This document shows positions 9,997-19,270 of a stretch of 64,000 nucleotides of DNA, one piece after another (positions within the stretch are counted from its first letter, which is position 1; each line of letters begins with the position of its first letter). Made by a program: the position numbers and the translations under genes. The notes under the pieces were generated by a model that saw nothing but the letters and a program-made list of their open reading frames with translations, did not search any database and was not told the origin of the DNA. The stretch covers positions 124,001 to 188,000 of the forward strand of contig JAGXRK010000063.1 of assembly GCA_018335755.1 (NCBI GenBank), read 5' to 3'. Source of the stretch: Ignavibacterium sp. (GTDB lineage: Bacteria > Bacteroidota > Ignavibacteria > Ignavibacteriales > Ignavibacteriaceae).

Positions 9997-11835
9997 ATGA
10001 AAAAAAACTTAGTTTTTATTTTACTTATCTCATCTATCACATTCTCACAATCATCATTCAGGTTTGCTGTGTTGAGTGATATTCACATCGGCTATCCTAC
10101 TGCCGAAGAGGATTTAAGAATATCTGTAAATGACATAAACTCTTTTAATGATATTGACTTTACAATTATATCAGGTGATATAACTGCAATAGGATCATTA
10201 GAAGAATTATCTCTGGCTAAGAGTATTCTTGATGAACTTGAGAAACCTTATTACATTATTCCAGGCAATCACGACTGCAAATGGTCAGAATCGGGTTCAA
10301 CGGATTTTAGAAAACTTTGGGGAAATGACCGTTTTATTTTTGAGTACGGAAAATATTTATTTATCGGGCTGCATCAGGGTCCGAGAATGCGGATGGCAGA
10401 TGGTTTCTGGGCACCTGAAGATATGCGCTGGCTTGATTCAGTGTTGGCTGCTTTACCAGATTCGAACCAACCGCTTTTTTTTGTTACCCACTATCCTCTT
10501 GATGAGGGAATTGCTAACTGGTATGAAGTTCTTGACAGATTAAAAAATTTTAATACCCAGTTAACTCTTTTGGGTCACGGACATAGAAACAGAATTTATG
10601 ATTTTGAATCTATACCGGGCATAATGTGCAGAACAAATTTGCGTGGTAGTGAAGATTCCGGCGGATATACTATTGCAGAAATAAAAACTGACACGATTTT
10701 TTTCTTCGAACACATACCGGATAAACAAACTATTTTTTGGCATCAGCTTCCATTAGTCCAAAGAAATTATGAAGCATTCGTTCAGGAATTAGTCAGACCA
10801 GATTATTCAGTAAATGAATTATACCCGGAAGTAAAAGAATTATGGTCATTCAATACTGGTTTTACCATTGGTTCTTCAGCTGCCATATATAAAAATAGTG
10901 TTATCTGCGGTGATGCATCGGGAAAAGTTTATTCGCTCAGCATTGATAATGGAGATATCAACTGGACATTCCAAACCGGGGGGCCGATATATTCCACCCC
11001 TGATATTTCAAATGATCAATTAGTTTTGGGAAGCAGTGACAGCAGTATTTACTGTCTTGATGCTGACGATGGCAGTTTATTGTGGAAGTATAAAACTTAT
11101 GCTGCAGTTTTAGGATGTCCGATAATTAAAGATGAAATAGTTTACATTGGTGGAAGCGACAGAACTTTCAGGGCTTTCAATATTAATTTTGGAAATGTTT
11201 TATGGGAGTTCAATGATTTAAACGGGTTTGTTGAAACTAAACCGGTGATTTATGATGATAAAATTCTCTTCGGTGCCTGGGACGAAAATTTTTACTGCCT
11301 CGATAAGAAGTCAGGTGAGTTAATTTGGAAATGGAAGGGCGATAGAAGAGGAGTGCTTTATTCCCCCGCTGTCTGCTGGCCAGTTACAAATGACGATGTA
11401 GTATTTTTTGCTGCCCCAGATAGAACTCTTAACGCATTAGACATAAATTCCGGTAAAACATTGTGGAGAACCGGTGAATTTGAAGTCCGCGAAACTATTG
11501 GCATATCAGAAGACAAAAAAACTCTTTTTATCCGAACTATGAATGATACTCTTCTAGCTCTACCTGCATCAAGGGAGTTAGAGAAAAATCTTTGGCTGAA
11601 AGATGCAGGTTTTGGTTATGATATAAGTTCAGCACAAATAGTTGAAATTGATGGAAATGTTCTTTACCCTGCTAAAACCGGTGAGCTGTATGCTTTAAAA
11701 AGTGAGACCGGTGAAATATTATGGATACACAAATTAAGCAGCGGATACATTAATACTGTTACACCACTTTCTTCAAAAAAAATTGTTACTACTGGATTTG
11801 ATGGAATGATAAAGTTGATTGGTATTGAGAAATAA
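9997..11835 (+). CDS. Secreted metallophosphoesterase fused to a PQQ-like beta-propeller
   Basis: The 612-residue protein has a signal peptide (ending ITFS/QSS), then a calcineurin-like metallophosphoesterase domain (about 22-240) with all metal-binding blocks: VLSDIHIGYP, ISGDIT, IPGNHDC, VTHYP and LGHGHRNRIYD. The C-terminal half (about 280-612) is a run of PQQ-type propeller blades, each with a W-x-(F/Y)-x-T-G or G-x-x-x-W pattern (INWTFQTGGPIYSTP, LLWKYKTYAAVLGCP, LIWKWKGDRRGVLYSP, LWIHKLSSGYINTV). The phosphoesterase half should hydrolyse phosphoester or nucleotide bonds in the periplasm; the propeller is probably a binding platform, because no quinone-enzyme catalytic residues are evident. 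The ATG at 9997 follows an AT-rich region. It is the last plus-strand gene before a convergent minus-strand operon. Substrate unknown. Confidence 0.9.
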   Translation: MKKNLVFILLISSITFSQSSFRFAVLSDIHIGYPTAEEDLRISVNDINSFNDIDFTIISGDITAIGSLEELSLAKSILDELEKPYYIIPGNHDCKWSESGSTDFRKLWGNDRFIFEYGKYLFIGLHQGPRMRMADGFWAPEDMRWLDSVLAALPDSNQPLFFVTHYPLDEGIANWYEVLDRLKNFNTQLTLLGHGHRNRIYDFESIPGIMCRTNLRGSEDSGGYTIAEIKTDTIFFFEHIPDKQTIFWHQLPLVQRNYEAFVQELVRPDYSVNELYPEVKELWSFNTGFTIGSSAAIYKNSVICGDASGKVYSLSIDNGDINWTFQTGGPIYSTPDISNDQLVLGSSDSSIYCLDADDGSLLWKYKTYAAVLGCPIIKDEIVYIGGSDRTFRAFNINFGNVLWEFNDLNGFVETKPVIYDDKILFGAWDENFYCLDKKSGELIWKWKGDRRGVLYSPAVCWPVTNDDVVFFAAPDRTLNALDINSGKTLWRTGEFEVRETIGISEDKKTLFIRTMNDTLLALPASRELEKNLWLKDAGFGYDISSAQIVEIDGNVLYPAKTGELYALKSETGEILWIHKLSSGYINTVTPLSSKKIVTTGFDGMIKLIGIEK

Positions 11836-11838
11836 AAA

Positions 11839-11863
11839 AGGGGACAGTTTATTGCTGTCCCCT
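11839..11863 (-). terminator. Rho-independent terminator for the cytochrome-rhodanese operon
   Basis: A 9-bp stem AGGGGACAG (11839-11847) / CTGTCCCCT (11855-11863) with a seven-base loop sits between two convergent genes. Read on the minus strand it is followed by TTTTTATTTC, the T tract expected of a terminator for the rhodanese gene; on the plus strand no T tract follows, although the stem could still slow read-through. Confidence 0.8.
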
Positions 11864-11885
11864 AACTTAAAAATATATTATTAAT

Positions 11886-12914
11886 TTACGGACCTGTAAC
11901 GTAAGGATAACCTTTTATTTCAGTTGCAGGAACAAATGTATTAGCAACCCCACCGCTTAACATAATATCATATATCATAGAGTTTGCACCATAGGTTAAG
12001 GATTTAACGTCGTAACCTAACATTCTAAGATATGCAGCAGTATAAGCACTAGTCTGACCTGTAAAGCAGTAAATAACCGAAGTTTTATTTGTTGGTAAAG
12101 TAGTCAGGTCGTTAGCACTCTTAAACGGCTGTGTTCCAGGATCGTAATTTATTGCTCCATCGATATGTCCTGGATTTGCGTAAAGTGCCGGTGACCATAA
12201 GTTTACTATGTAATAATTACTAAGGTTTGAATAAACCGTATTTTCAGATATAGTAGCTGCAGGAAAACCATCAGTAAGTAATTGTTTTATTCTGGCTTCA
12301 AGAATCTCTGGTGCAGTTGTTTTCCCAGTATTTATTACAGGAAGATCGCCTTTAGGATTTTTTGCTGGAGAAGGAGTAGTAACAAACGAACCAGCTCGAA
12401 TATTGCTGAGTTTTGCTAACCAATAATTTGTTGCAAAAACTGAATCCCATGAACTCATTCCCCATTTCAACGAGATTGCATTATTATATCCGCCAATTGC
12501 TCTTACTAATGAAACTGCATAAGCTGAGGTCTGACCGGAGTAGCAGATAATGACAATTCTGGTAAAGTCAGCAGGGTTAATTGTTTTTATATAATCATAT
12601 AAATTTGAAAATGGTACATTAACTGCGCCTTCAATATGACCGGTAGCAAAATCAGTAGCAGAACGAATATCAACTAATTTCTGGGATGTTGGATTTGTAA
12701 GTTGAGTTGTTCTAACATCTGAAGCTGAAACTACAAATGTACCGGAAGTATAAATATAATCATTAGTTGTTTCGAAATGATTTAACAGTATTTCCGACTC
12801 ATCAACAGTTACAGGTGGTTCGGTTGTTTCATCATCGCTACAACCGACATTCAGAAACAGCAGAGATGCCATTAACAAAATGTAGAGGACATATAACAGG
12901 TTTTTGTTTTTCAT
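11886..12914 (-). CDS. Lipoprotein with two rhodanese domains
   Basis: The 342-residue protein has a lipoprotein signal peptide (lipobox LNVGC, then SDDE). Two rhodanese homology domains follow. The first (about 65-150) contains LVDIRSATDFATGHIEGAVN and the active-site loop ICYSGQTSAY; the second (about 225-320) contains the loop YCFTGQTSAY. Both keep the catalytic Cys that carries persulfide sulfur, so both may be active sulfurtransferases or polysulfide-binding modules at the cell envelope. The gene follows the multiheme cytochrome gene by 34 bases on the same strand and ends at a terminator, so it is the second gene of a two-gene operon. A role with the cytochrome in periplasmic or surface sulfur redox chemistry is suggested by the pairing, not proven. 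The ATG at 12914 is preceded by a strong AAGGAAAG ribosome site. Confidence 0.88.
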   Translation of the reverse strand: MKNKNLLYVLYILLMASLLFLNVGCSDDETTEPPVTVDESEILLNHFETTNDYIYTSGTFVVSASDVRTTQLTNPTSQKLVDIRSATDFATGHIEGAVNVPFSNLYDYIKTINPADFTRIVIICYSGQTSAYAVSLVRAIGGYNNAISLKWGMSSWDSVFATNYWLAKLSNIRAGSFVTTPSPAKNPKGDLPVINTGKTTAPEILEARIKQLLTDGFPAATISENTVYSNLSNYYIVNLWSPALYANPGHIDGAINYDPGTQPFKSANDLTTLPTNKTSVIYCFTGQTSAYTAAYLRMLGYDVKSLTYGANSMIYDIMLSGGVANTFVPATEIKGYPYVTGP

Positions 12915-12948
12915 TTTTCTTTCCTTCTTATTTTTTATGGATGTTAAA

Positions 12949-14334
12949 TTAATTTACTTGCCAGCTTGATGGAAGTTTGCCATCAACAACAATATTTACA
13001 TTAGCAGGTTTTTCCCATTCAAGACAATCCGAATCAAACAGATATAGTTCTTTGTTATTGAAAGAACCGTCCGAGTTCTGAGTAATATGACAACCTTCAG
13101 TACAATTTGAATAAGCGACCCACTGCCCGGAACCATCTTTATAACCAGTACGTTCTGTAATCTTCACGATGTTATGCGGTGTAGTGTATTTGTAAGTAGG
13201 CGCAACACTAAAATTAGCTAAGTTAGGTGTACCATATTCCATCCAGCTATCCGGTGCTGACAGAGATCTTCTTAATAATGCATACTTGTAAGTCGGTTTT
13301 GTCTGCGGTATCGGGTTCATTCCTATTTTGTAACCAAGATAGGCAGGAATGCGAGCACCTGAGCCGCCAATATGGCAACTGCCGCAATTATTATAGTTTT
13401 GTGAGTGACATGTTTGACAACTAAATGTACTCAGATGCACTGAGTGAAATGTGTTTGAACTTGCAATATTTGAATGACAATTTTCGCATTTGGGTAAATC
13501 AGCAACTTTATAACGCTGATCATAAATGTTACCATCACCATGAATTTCATTTTTAGTGTGACAATTCAAACAGGTGAACTGGCGTTTTGTAAGATGTACA
13601 TCCGGAACCGTACCCGGTGCTACGCCAAAGTACGCATGCCCTCCCCTGCTAGTATGGCACGTCGTACAGTGATCAACCATATCCGGAGTTTTAGTAAATT
13701 TATGGGCACGATATAAACCTCCGCCGCCAGCTTTTGGTCTCATCACATGGCAATCGCCGCAAGTTGCATGGCATTTTGCACAATTTTTTTCATAGCCTTC
13801 CTTCATCAATTCACTTAAATTATCAAATCCTGCCGGAACATTTACATTTCCTGATCTCAAAGCAACCATATTTTTTTGTCCCCAACCCTGTTCGTGTATG
13901 CTGTTAACAGCTCTGTTTACAATATTAGGATGACAACTGCCGCAAGCTTCCGCTGAATTAGCTGATGGTTTGGAAATAAAATCACCGGAATGAGCCAGAT
14001 TTTTATCGTCTGTATTATCAATTCCGTTATGGCAGGTAACACAAGGCAGTTTTCCGTGAATATCATTTTGAAAATCAACAAAGCCCGGACCTCCCAGATA
14101 TACCCTGTCATAAGGTTCAATATGCGGAGTTTCACCGCCGCAGCCGGCACCGCCTGATTCAGGTGGATCTGGTGTATGGACAGCTTTCAGATGTTCGTAA
14201 TTTGTATGACAGCCTATACAGGATGCTTTATCGAGAGTTGTATCGGGAGTTATTGGTTGCTCACTATCTTTTTCAGAACAACCAAAGGCAATAAATAAAG
14301 AAAGGACAGATATAATTGTCAATAAATATTTCAT
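12949..14334 (-). CDS. Multiheme cytochrome c lipoprotein (10 CXXCH plus one CXXXCH)
   Basis: This 461-residue lipoprotein (signal peptide with lipobox AFGC, then SEKD) has ten CXXCH heme c motifs: CIGCH, CVTCH, CGSCH, CAKCH, CGDCH, CTTCH, CLNCH, CENCH, CQTCH and CGSCH, plus a CTEGCH near the C-terminus that would be an eleventh, longer CXXXCH site. CAKCH-AT-CGDCH and CQTCH-SQNYNN-CGSCH are closely spaced pairs. Many additional His residues can act as distal ligands. It is presumably anchored to the outer or inner membrane and moves electrons in anaerobic respiration or to an extracellular acceptor. It is the first gene of an operon with the double-rhodanese lipoprotein. About 250 bases upstream (14335-14587) hold no gene I can see and should contain the promoter. 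The electron donor and acceptor cannot be told from sequence. Confidence 0.93.
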   Translation of the reverse strand: MKYLLTIISVLSLFIAFGCSEKDSEQPITPDTTLDKASCIGCHTNYEHLKAVHTPDPPESGGAGCGGETPHIEPYDRVYLGGPGFVDFQNDIHGKLPCVTCHNGIDNTDDKNLAHSGDFISKPSANSAEACGSCHPNIVNRAVNSIHEQGWGQKNMVALRSGNVNVPAGFDNLSELMKEGYEKNCAKCHATCGDCHVMRPKAGGGGLYRAHKFTKTPDMVDHCTTCHTSRGGHAYFGVAPGTVPDVHLTKRQFTCLNCHTKNEIHGDGNIYDQRYKVADLPKCENCHSNIASSNTFHSVHLSTFSCQTCHSQNYNNCGSCHIGGSGARIPAYLGYKIGMNPIPQTKPTYKYALLRRSLSAPDSWMEYGTPNLANFSVAPTYKYTTPHNIVKITERTGYKDGSGQWVAYSNCTEGCHITQNSDGSFNNKELYLFDSDCLEWEKPANVNIVVDGKLPSSWQVN

Positions 14335-14587
14335 TTTAATGCTCTATTGAAGTTTTTATTCATTGCTACTATTCAATCTGTATGCCATAAAGATTAACGA
14401 TTAACAAGTATTATTTGTGCTCATTTTTGTTACTTTTTTCTTGGTTATAAGAAATAGAAAATGGTTTGCTAAAAAACGAGAAGTGCTTTACAAAGAGCAA
14501 TCATTGAATAGTGTAAAACATTTTCATTGATTTATCAATTAATTACCTCTAAGCAAAGCACTAAAGGATGATGTGATAGCTAAAAAT

Positions 14588-16624
14588 TTACTTTATAACT
14601 ATCATCTTTTTCGTTTCTATAAACGAGCCCGTTCCGCCTGTGGCTGATAATTGATAAAAATAAACTCCACTTGATAATTCAGCTGCATTAAACTCAATAG
14701 AATGATAGCCGGCTGGTTTTACTTCATCTAGAAGGTTTGCAACTTCATTTCCAAGGACATCGAATACCTTCAGCAGAACTCTAAGATTTCTCCCTTCGGT
14801 AGAAATGGCAGAAGGAATATGGTAGTTGATTGTAGTAGAAGGATTAAAAGGATTTGGATAATTCTGATATAATTCAAATCCGCTTACTAAATGATTATGA
14901 TCAGGTTCAGTAGAACTTATTGCAAATAGATTTTTATAAAAAGTAAAGTTGCCGTCATATTCTGCTAATACCATATCAGGTCTGCCATCGCCATCAAGGT
15001 CAGCAAGTCCGGCATGAGCATTTTGTTTCACTTTTACACCATCAAATTCAGAATCGGCTCTTACCCATATTGGTGAAGTTTCATCACCATCATTACGATA
15101 ATAAATAATTGCGCCATTACTTCTGCCGATTATCAGATCGTAATCGCCATCATTGTCAACATCGGCAAGAGTTGGTCTGCTGTAACCTGGAAAAACAATT
15201 CCGGCAAATACAGTATTGTTCTGAACAAACACATTGCTTCCTGTGTTTTCATAATACCTGTATTCGGAACCGGCTTCTGCTCCTACAAGAAGATCCAGAT
15301 CACCATCACCATCTAAATCTGCAAGCGTTGGAATGCTCATCCAACCGACATCGATAAAACCAAAAATTGAATTATCAAGTGTGAAGGAACCGTTATTATT
15401 AATGTAACTATAAACCTGTCCGTTCAATGCTCCTGATACAATATCATAATCGCCATCTCCGTCAATGTCAACAAATAAAGGTGAACTGTAAGAGTTAACA
15501 GTTAAACTTGAAAATGGCATGTTAACTCTGTTAAAAACAGGTTTTTTATTTGTGCCGTCATTTCTGAAATAATAAAATTTTCCATCCCACATTCCGCTTA
15601 GCAGGTCATAATCTCCATCACCATCAAAATCAGCCAATGAAGCAGTTCCGCCGCTGCCATCTAACTTAATAACTTTAAAATAATCAGGATATAATTGAAA
15701 CAAAGGATTAGTTGGCGTTCCATTGTTTCTGTAAACATAAAGTATTCCTGTTGATTGCCCATAAACAAGATCAAGGTCTCCATCATAATCAAGATCAACA
15801 AAGGTAGGATTTTTCCAGTAAGTCTGAGTCTCAACTGAAGCAAAAGTACTATGATCTCTTGTCCAAACAGGTGAATTAATTGTTCCTGTATTTTTATAGT
15901 AAAATAAAGCAGCCCCATCTCTTCCAAGTAAAAGATCATAATCGCCATCACCATCAACATCTGCTAATGCAGGATAAGAGTTCAGACCAACATCAGGAAT
16001 TCCTGCAACTAAAGCAGCATCCAATTCAAATTGTGGTAGTTCAGCAGTTCCGATATTTCGAAATCCTAGGGTCAATCCCGGATCAGGACCGGGTACAAAT
16101 GATTCACCGATTCCTACAAGCAGGTCATAATCACCATCACCATCAAGATCTGCCAAAGCAGGTTTCGGATCACCACCAATCAATGTATTTACAATTGTAA
16201 AAACAGTATCATTCTTTACAAACTCAGGTTGTGTTGTTGTTCCAACATTTTCATAATAAAGCAATCCGTAATATCCCCCTATTACAAGGTCAAAATCACC
16301 ATCGATATCTAAGTCAACAAGTGCTGGATAATCAGAATTAGTATTTATCAAGCCGCCCGAATAGATATTCCACAGAAGTGAAGTATCTTTTGAAAAAGTT
16401 GAAGGAAAATCAGTGGAATTATTCCAAAAGAAATCAACTACATCGGTGATGTTTCCTAGAAACATATCGTGAGTTCCATTGTTATCTAAGTCGGCAAATG
16501 CAGGGGCAGAAAAACTTTTTACGGTTACTCCGGAAACTGCAAAAACAGAATCAACCTTAAGCCAGTTTTGTGAATAAGAAGTCAGTGTAAATATGATAAA
16601 TAAAAATGTGATGTAATAACTCAC
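14588..16624 (-). CDS. Secreted FG-GAP/VCBS-repeat protein with T9SS sorting domain
   Basis: The protein (678 residues from GTG 16624) has a signal peptide and then about a dozen VCBS/FG-GAP-type repeats of the form P-x-LADLDGDGDYDLLVG (for example ADVDGDGDYDLLLGRD, VDLDYDGDLDLVYG, ADLDGDGRPDMVLAE). Their D-x-D-x-D-G-x-x-D loops bind calcium, and the repeats form a propeller. The C-terminal T9SS domain (about 595-678) has QNYPNPFNPST and ends with KKMIVIK. The frame continues to a TTG at 16636, but GTG 16624 has GGAG six bases ahead (16631-16634), so I prefer it. The sorting domain carries an unusual in-frame insertion (AISTEGRNLR) encoded by an interspersed repeat. The gene is transcribed alone; it is a surface or released protein, probably in adhesion or ligand binding. 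Confidence 0.9.
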   Translation of the reverse strand: MSYYITFLFIIFTLTSYSQNWLKVDSVFAVSGVTVKSFSAPAFADLDNNGTHDMFLGNITDVVDFFWNNSTDFPSTFSKDTSLLWNIYSGGLINTNSDYPALVDLDIDGDFDLVIGGYYGLLYYENVGTTTQPEFVKNDTVFTIVNTLIGGDPKPALADLDGDGDYDLLVGIGESFVPGPDPGLTLGFRNIGTAELPQFELDAALVAGIPDVGLNSYPALADVDGDGDYDLLLGRDGAALFYYKNTGTINSPVWTRDHSTFASVETQTYWKNPTFVDLDYDGDLDLVYGQSTGILYVYRNNGTPTNPLFQLYPDYFKVIKLDGSGGTASLADFDGDGDYDLLSGMWDGKFYYFRNDGTNKKPVFNRVNMPFSSLTVNSYSSPLFVDIDGDGDYDIVSGALNGQVYSYINNNGSFTLDNSIFGFIDVGWMSIPTLADLDGDGDLDLLVGAEAGSEYRYYENTGSNVFVQNNTVFAGIVFPGYSRPTLADVDNDGDYDLIIGRSNGAIIYYRNDGDETSPIWVRADSEFDGVKVKQNAHAGLADLDGDGRPDMVLAEYDGNFTFYKNLFAISSTEPDHNHLVSGFELYQNYPNPFNPSTTINYHIPSAISTEGRNLRVLLKVFDVLGNEVANLLDEVKPAGYHSIEFNAAELSSGVYFYQLSATGGTGSFIETKKMIVIK
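14781..14811 (-). repeat. Interspersed repeat copy inside the FG-GAP gene (family R3)
   Basis: On the coding strand this stretch reads TGCCATTTCTACCGAAGGGA then GAAATCTTAG. It matches 58651-58680 at 24 of 30 positions and is read in the same frame there (IS..GRNL versus ISNGVRNL). It interrupts the beta-strand region of the T9SS sorting domain, adding residues absent from the sorting domain of the amidase in this window. Confidence 0.7.
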
Positions 16625-16778
16625 GTTCAACTCCAATAATAATTTTACTTTCCAAACTTAAATAAACATTATATTAATATTTGTAGGATTTTCAATGATG
16701 TGATAATTAGATAAGAATTCTATGGGAAATTTCCAGCTGATAACACATTCAAACGAGTGTTTAATAGAGGATGAGTTG

Positions 16779-16862
16779 TGCCCGGAACAGGACTCGAACC
16801 TGCACTGACTTGCGCCAACTAGCTCCTGAAGCTAGCGTGTCTACCAATTTCACCATCCGGGC
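16779..16862 (-). tRNA. tRNA-Leu (anticodon CAG)
   Basis: The minus strand folds as a class II tRNA: acceptor stem GCCCGGA/TCCGGGC, D arm with GGTGAAATTGGTAGACA, anticodon stem CTAGC/GCTAG around loop TTCAGGA (anticodon CAG, leucine), a variable arm with stem TGGC/GTCA, and T arm GCAGG-TTCGAGT-CCTGT. The discriminator is A, and the CCA end is not encoded. It lies between the FG-GAP gene and the penicillin-binding protein gene, on the same strand as both. Confidence 0.96.
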
Positions 16863-16987
16863 AATTCAATTAAAACTAATAATTAATTAGCAGTGTGAAA
16901 ATAATAAATTGGTTTGTCTTTTGGAATTTCGATTTTTTATATAAAGGGATTAATGTTTCAGCAATTATTCGTAATTCCTAATTAAAG

Positions 16988-19267
16988 TTACCAGCCTGAA
17001 TCACCACGCCGATCTTCATTAATTATTCTTCCATCTCTGCCTCTAGTATGCAGCTCACATTCAGGAGGAAGTTTTGTTTTGTCGACAATATCTGTTACAA
17101 CATCCGGACAGTTAGCAGTTGCTAACCTTGTATCACCTAAACTCATAGTTTCTTTACAGAACTGTACTTTTTCAACTCCGGTTGCAAGCTCAAAATATTT
17201 CAGAGGTATATTTAATTCTTTATAAGCTGCCTGCATAAACATTGCCCAGATTGGTAATGCTGCTTTAGCACCCTGCCCATACCAGTTAGTAAACTTAACC
17301 CGATGATCATCAAATCCAACCCAGACTCCACCAACAAGATCCGGTGTAAAACCGACAAACCAGGCATCAGAAAATTTTTGTGTTGTTCCGGTTTTGCCTG
17401 CAGCCGGAAATTGAAAATATCTTCTAACTCCCGCACCGGTTCCATAATTAACTACATCCTGCATCATATCTACCATAATAGAGGCTGTTTGAGGATTTAA
17501 TGCCTGAACTACTTCAGGTACGAATTCATCCAGTACAACTCCATTTCGATCCTCAATCTTTAAGATTGATATTGAAGTTACGTGAACGCCGTTGTTAGGA
17601 AATGTTCCGAATGCAGAAGTGATCTCTAAAGGTGAAAGTTCCACTGTACCAAGTGCAATAGCCGGGTACGGATCTAACTTTGAATTAATACCCATCCTCT
17701 GTGCAAGCTTAACAACCTGGTTTGGCGGAGCCATTTCACCAATTGTAAGTCTTCCAGCAATAACATTTACCGAGTTAGCCAAACCCCATCTGAGACTTTC
17801 ATAACCACTATATTCATCATCTGCATTTGAAGGTGACCATCCTTTATAATCAAACTTCTGATTAAGAACAGTGAAAGACGGCGAAAGTCCATTCTCAATT
17901 GCAACTGTATAAACGAATGGTTTAAATGAAGAGCCGGGCTGACGTTTTATACCCGTAACATGATTCAATCCTCTGCCGAATTCCAAATTTCTGCCGCCGA
18001 CTAGCGATTTAATATTACCAGTACGGGGGTCAATTACAACAAAACCCACTTCTATTGCAGTTGCTGCAGACTTAACTGAATCAATAAAAGCCGGGTCATT
18101 CTTTAAACGATTATAAATGGCACTTTTTTCATTGTTATCAGCTGAAATATATATCGGTAAATCTTTTATTGCTCTGTCTATTAAATTTGTAAGAAGACTT
18201 TTATTCCTGTTCCAATTCCAGTTTTTATTAAACAACTCCTGGTATTCTTTTAAGTGCTTAGCAGCAGAACGATTTGCAATACGCTGCATCTTCATATCAA
18301 GTGTTGTATAAATATTAAGCCCGTCACGGTAGAGGTCATAACCATATTTGTCAGCCATTGATGACATTTGAAGTCTCACATATTCCATAAAATGAGGGGC
18401 ATCTGTTCTTACCGCACTAATTCTTTCAGAACCCAAAACTATCGGCATTTCACGAAGTTTATCAAAGTCTTCTTGTGACAATTTTCCGGTTACAACCATA
18501 TTATACATTACAAGATTACGGCGCTGCATAGAACGTTCATATCTTCTTACCGGATCATAACCTTCAGGTGATTTAAGAAGAGCAATAAAAACTGCGGACT
18601 CAGGCAAAGAAAGTTCGGAGGCCTTTTTATTAAAATAAACCTGGGCAGCAGATTCAATTCCATAAGCGCTTTTCCCGAAGTATGAAACATTTAGATATAA
18701 CTCAAGAATTTCCTCTTTTGTAAAATTCTTTTCTATCTGAATTGCAGTAATCCATTCTCTTATTTTTCTAACTCCGGTATCGAGTTTATTCTCCCTTCCG
18801 CTTTTGAGGCTATAAAGATTCTTTGAAAGCTGCTGCGTAATTGTGCTTGCACCTTCCGTAAATGAGAGAGAAAAAATATTTTTGATCATTGCTTTTACAA
18901 ATCGCTGCACATCTACTCCCCAATGATCATAAAACCTGCGGTCTTCGGTAGCAATAAGTGCTTCAATTAAATGTGAAGGTAAACTATCAATAGAAGTTTC
19001 AATACGATTTTCTATAAAAAATTGTCCGATCAACTCCCCGTCAGCAGAAAAGACTTTACTTGCTAAAACAGGACGCGGATTTTCAAGTTCCTCAAGTGAT
19101 GGAAGACCGCTAATAATATAAATCATAAGAATCAGGAAGATTGCAAATATGATAGAAAGCACAGTCCATAATCTTCTGCTGTTCTTTTTACTTTTGCTTT
19201 TTTTCTTATTAGAAAAACCTTTAAAGTATTCCGTGTAGTCCGAATCAGAATATTTCTTTTTAGCCAT
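16988..19267 (-). CDS. Penicillin-binding protein 1A (bifunctional transglycosylase/transpeptidase)
   Basis: This 759-residue class A PBP polymerises glycan strands from lipid II and cross-links them. A basic cytoplasmic N-terminus (rich in Lys to about 31) leads into one transmembrane helix (about 33-54). The GT51 transglycosylase domain (about 75-245) has the catalytic Glu in ATEDRRFYDHWG (about 107) and EGASTITQQLSKNLY. The transpeptidase domain (about 400-690) has the SxxK nucleophile motif GSSFKPF (about 445), SxN in NSVNV and KTG in GKTGTTQ (about 624). The ATG at 19267 lies only three bases after the stop of the LpxH-like gene, so the two genes form an envelope-biogenesis pair. Family and function are secure. 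Confidence 0.96.
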   Translation of the reverse strand: MAKKKYSDSDYTEYFKGFSNKKKSKSKKNSRRLWTVLSIIFAIFLILMIYIISGLPSLEELENPRPVLASKVFSADGELIGQFFIENRIETSIDSLPSHLIEALIATEDRRFYDHWGVDVQRFVKAMIKNIFSLSFTEGASTITQQLSKNLYSLKSGRENKLDTGVRKIREWITAIQIEKNFTKEEILELYLNVSYFGKSAYGIESAAQVYFNKKASELSLPESAVFIALLKSPEGYDPVRRYERSMQRRNLVMYNMVVTGKLSQEDFDKLREMPIVLGSERISAVRTDAPHFMEYVRLQMSSMADKYGYDLYRDGLNIYTTLDMKMQRIANRSAAKHLKEYQELFNKNWNWNRNKSLLTNLIDRAIKDLPIYISADNNEKSAIYNRLKNDPAFIDSVKSAATAIEVGFVVIDPRTGNIKSLVGGRNLEFGRGLNHVTGIKRQPGSSFKPFVYTVAIENGLSPSFTVLNQKFDYKGWSPSNADDEYSGYESLRWGLANSVNVIAGRLTIGEMAPPNQVVKLAQRMGINSKLDPYPAIALGTVELSPLEITSAFGTFPNNGVHVTSISILKIEDRNGVVLDEFVPEVVQALNPQTASIMVDMMQDVVNYGTGAGVRRYFQFPAAGKTGTTQKFSDAWFVGFTPDLVGGVWVGFDDHRVKFTNWYGQGAKAALPIWAMFMQAAYKELNIPLKYFELATGVEKVQFCKETMSLGDTRLATANCPDVVTDIVDKTKLPPECELHTRGRDGRIINEDRRGDSGW

Positions 19268-19270
19268 TTA

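Noticed and set aside
14335..14587. Possible small RNA or gene in the 253-base spacer upstream of the cytochrome operon
   Set aside because: No conserved RNA motif, stable hairpin or coding frame of useful length was found on either strand.
15880..16200. Open frame on the plus strand rich in His and Gln, opposite the FG-GAP gene
   Set aside because: It is the antisense reading of the D-G-D-G-D repeats, whose GAT/GGT codons give CATCACC on the other strand; no ribosome site or independent evidence.
16720..16778. Possible additional tRNA or attachment site next to tRNA-Leu
   Set aside because: No second cloverleaf, no repeat of the tRNA 3' end nearby and no integrase gene in the window.
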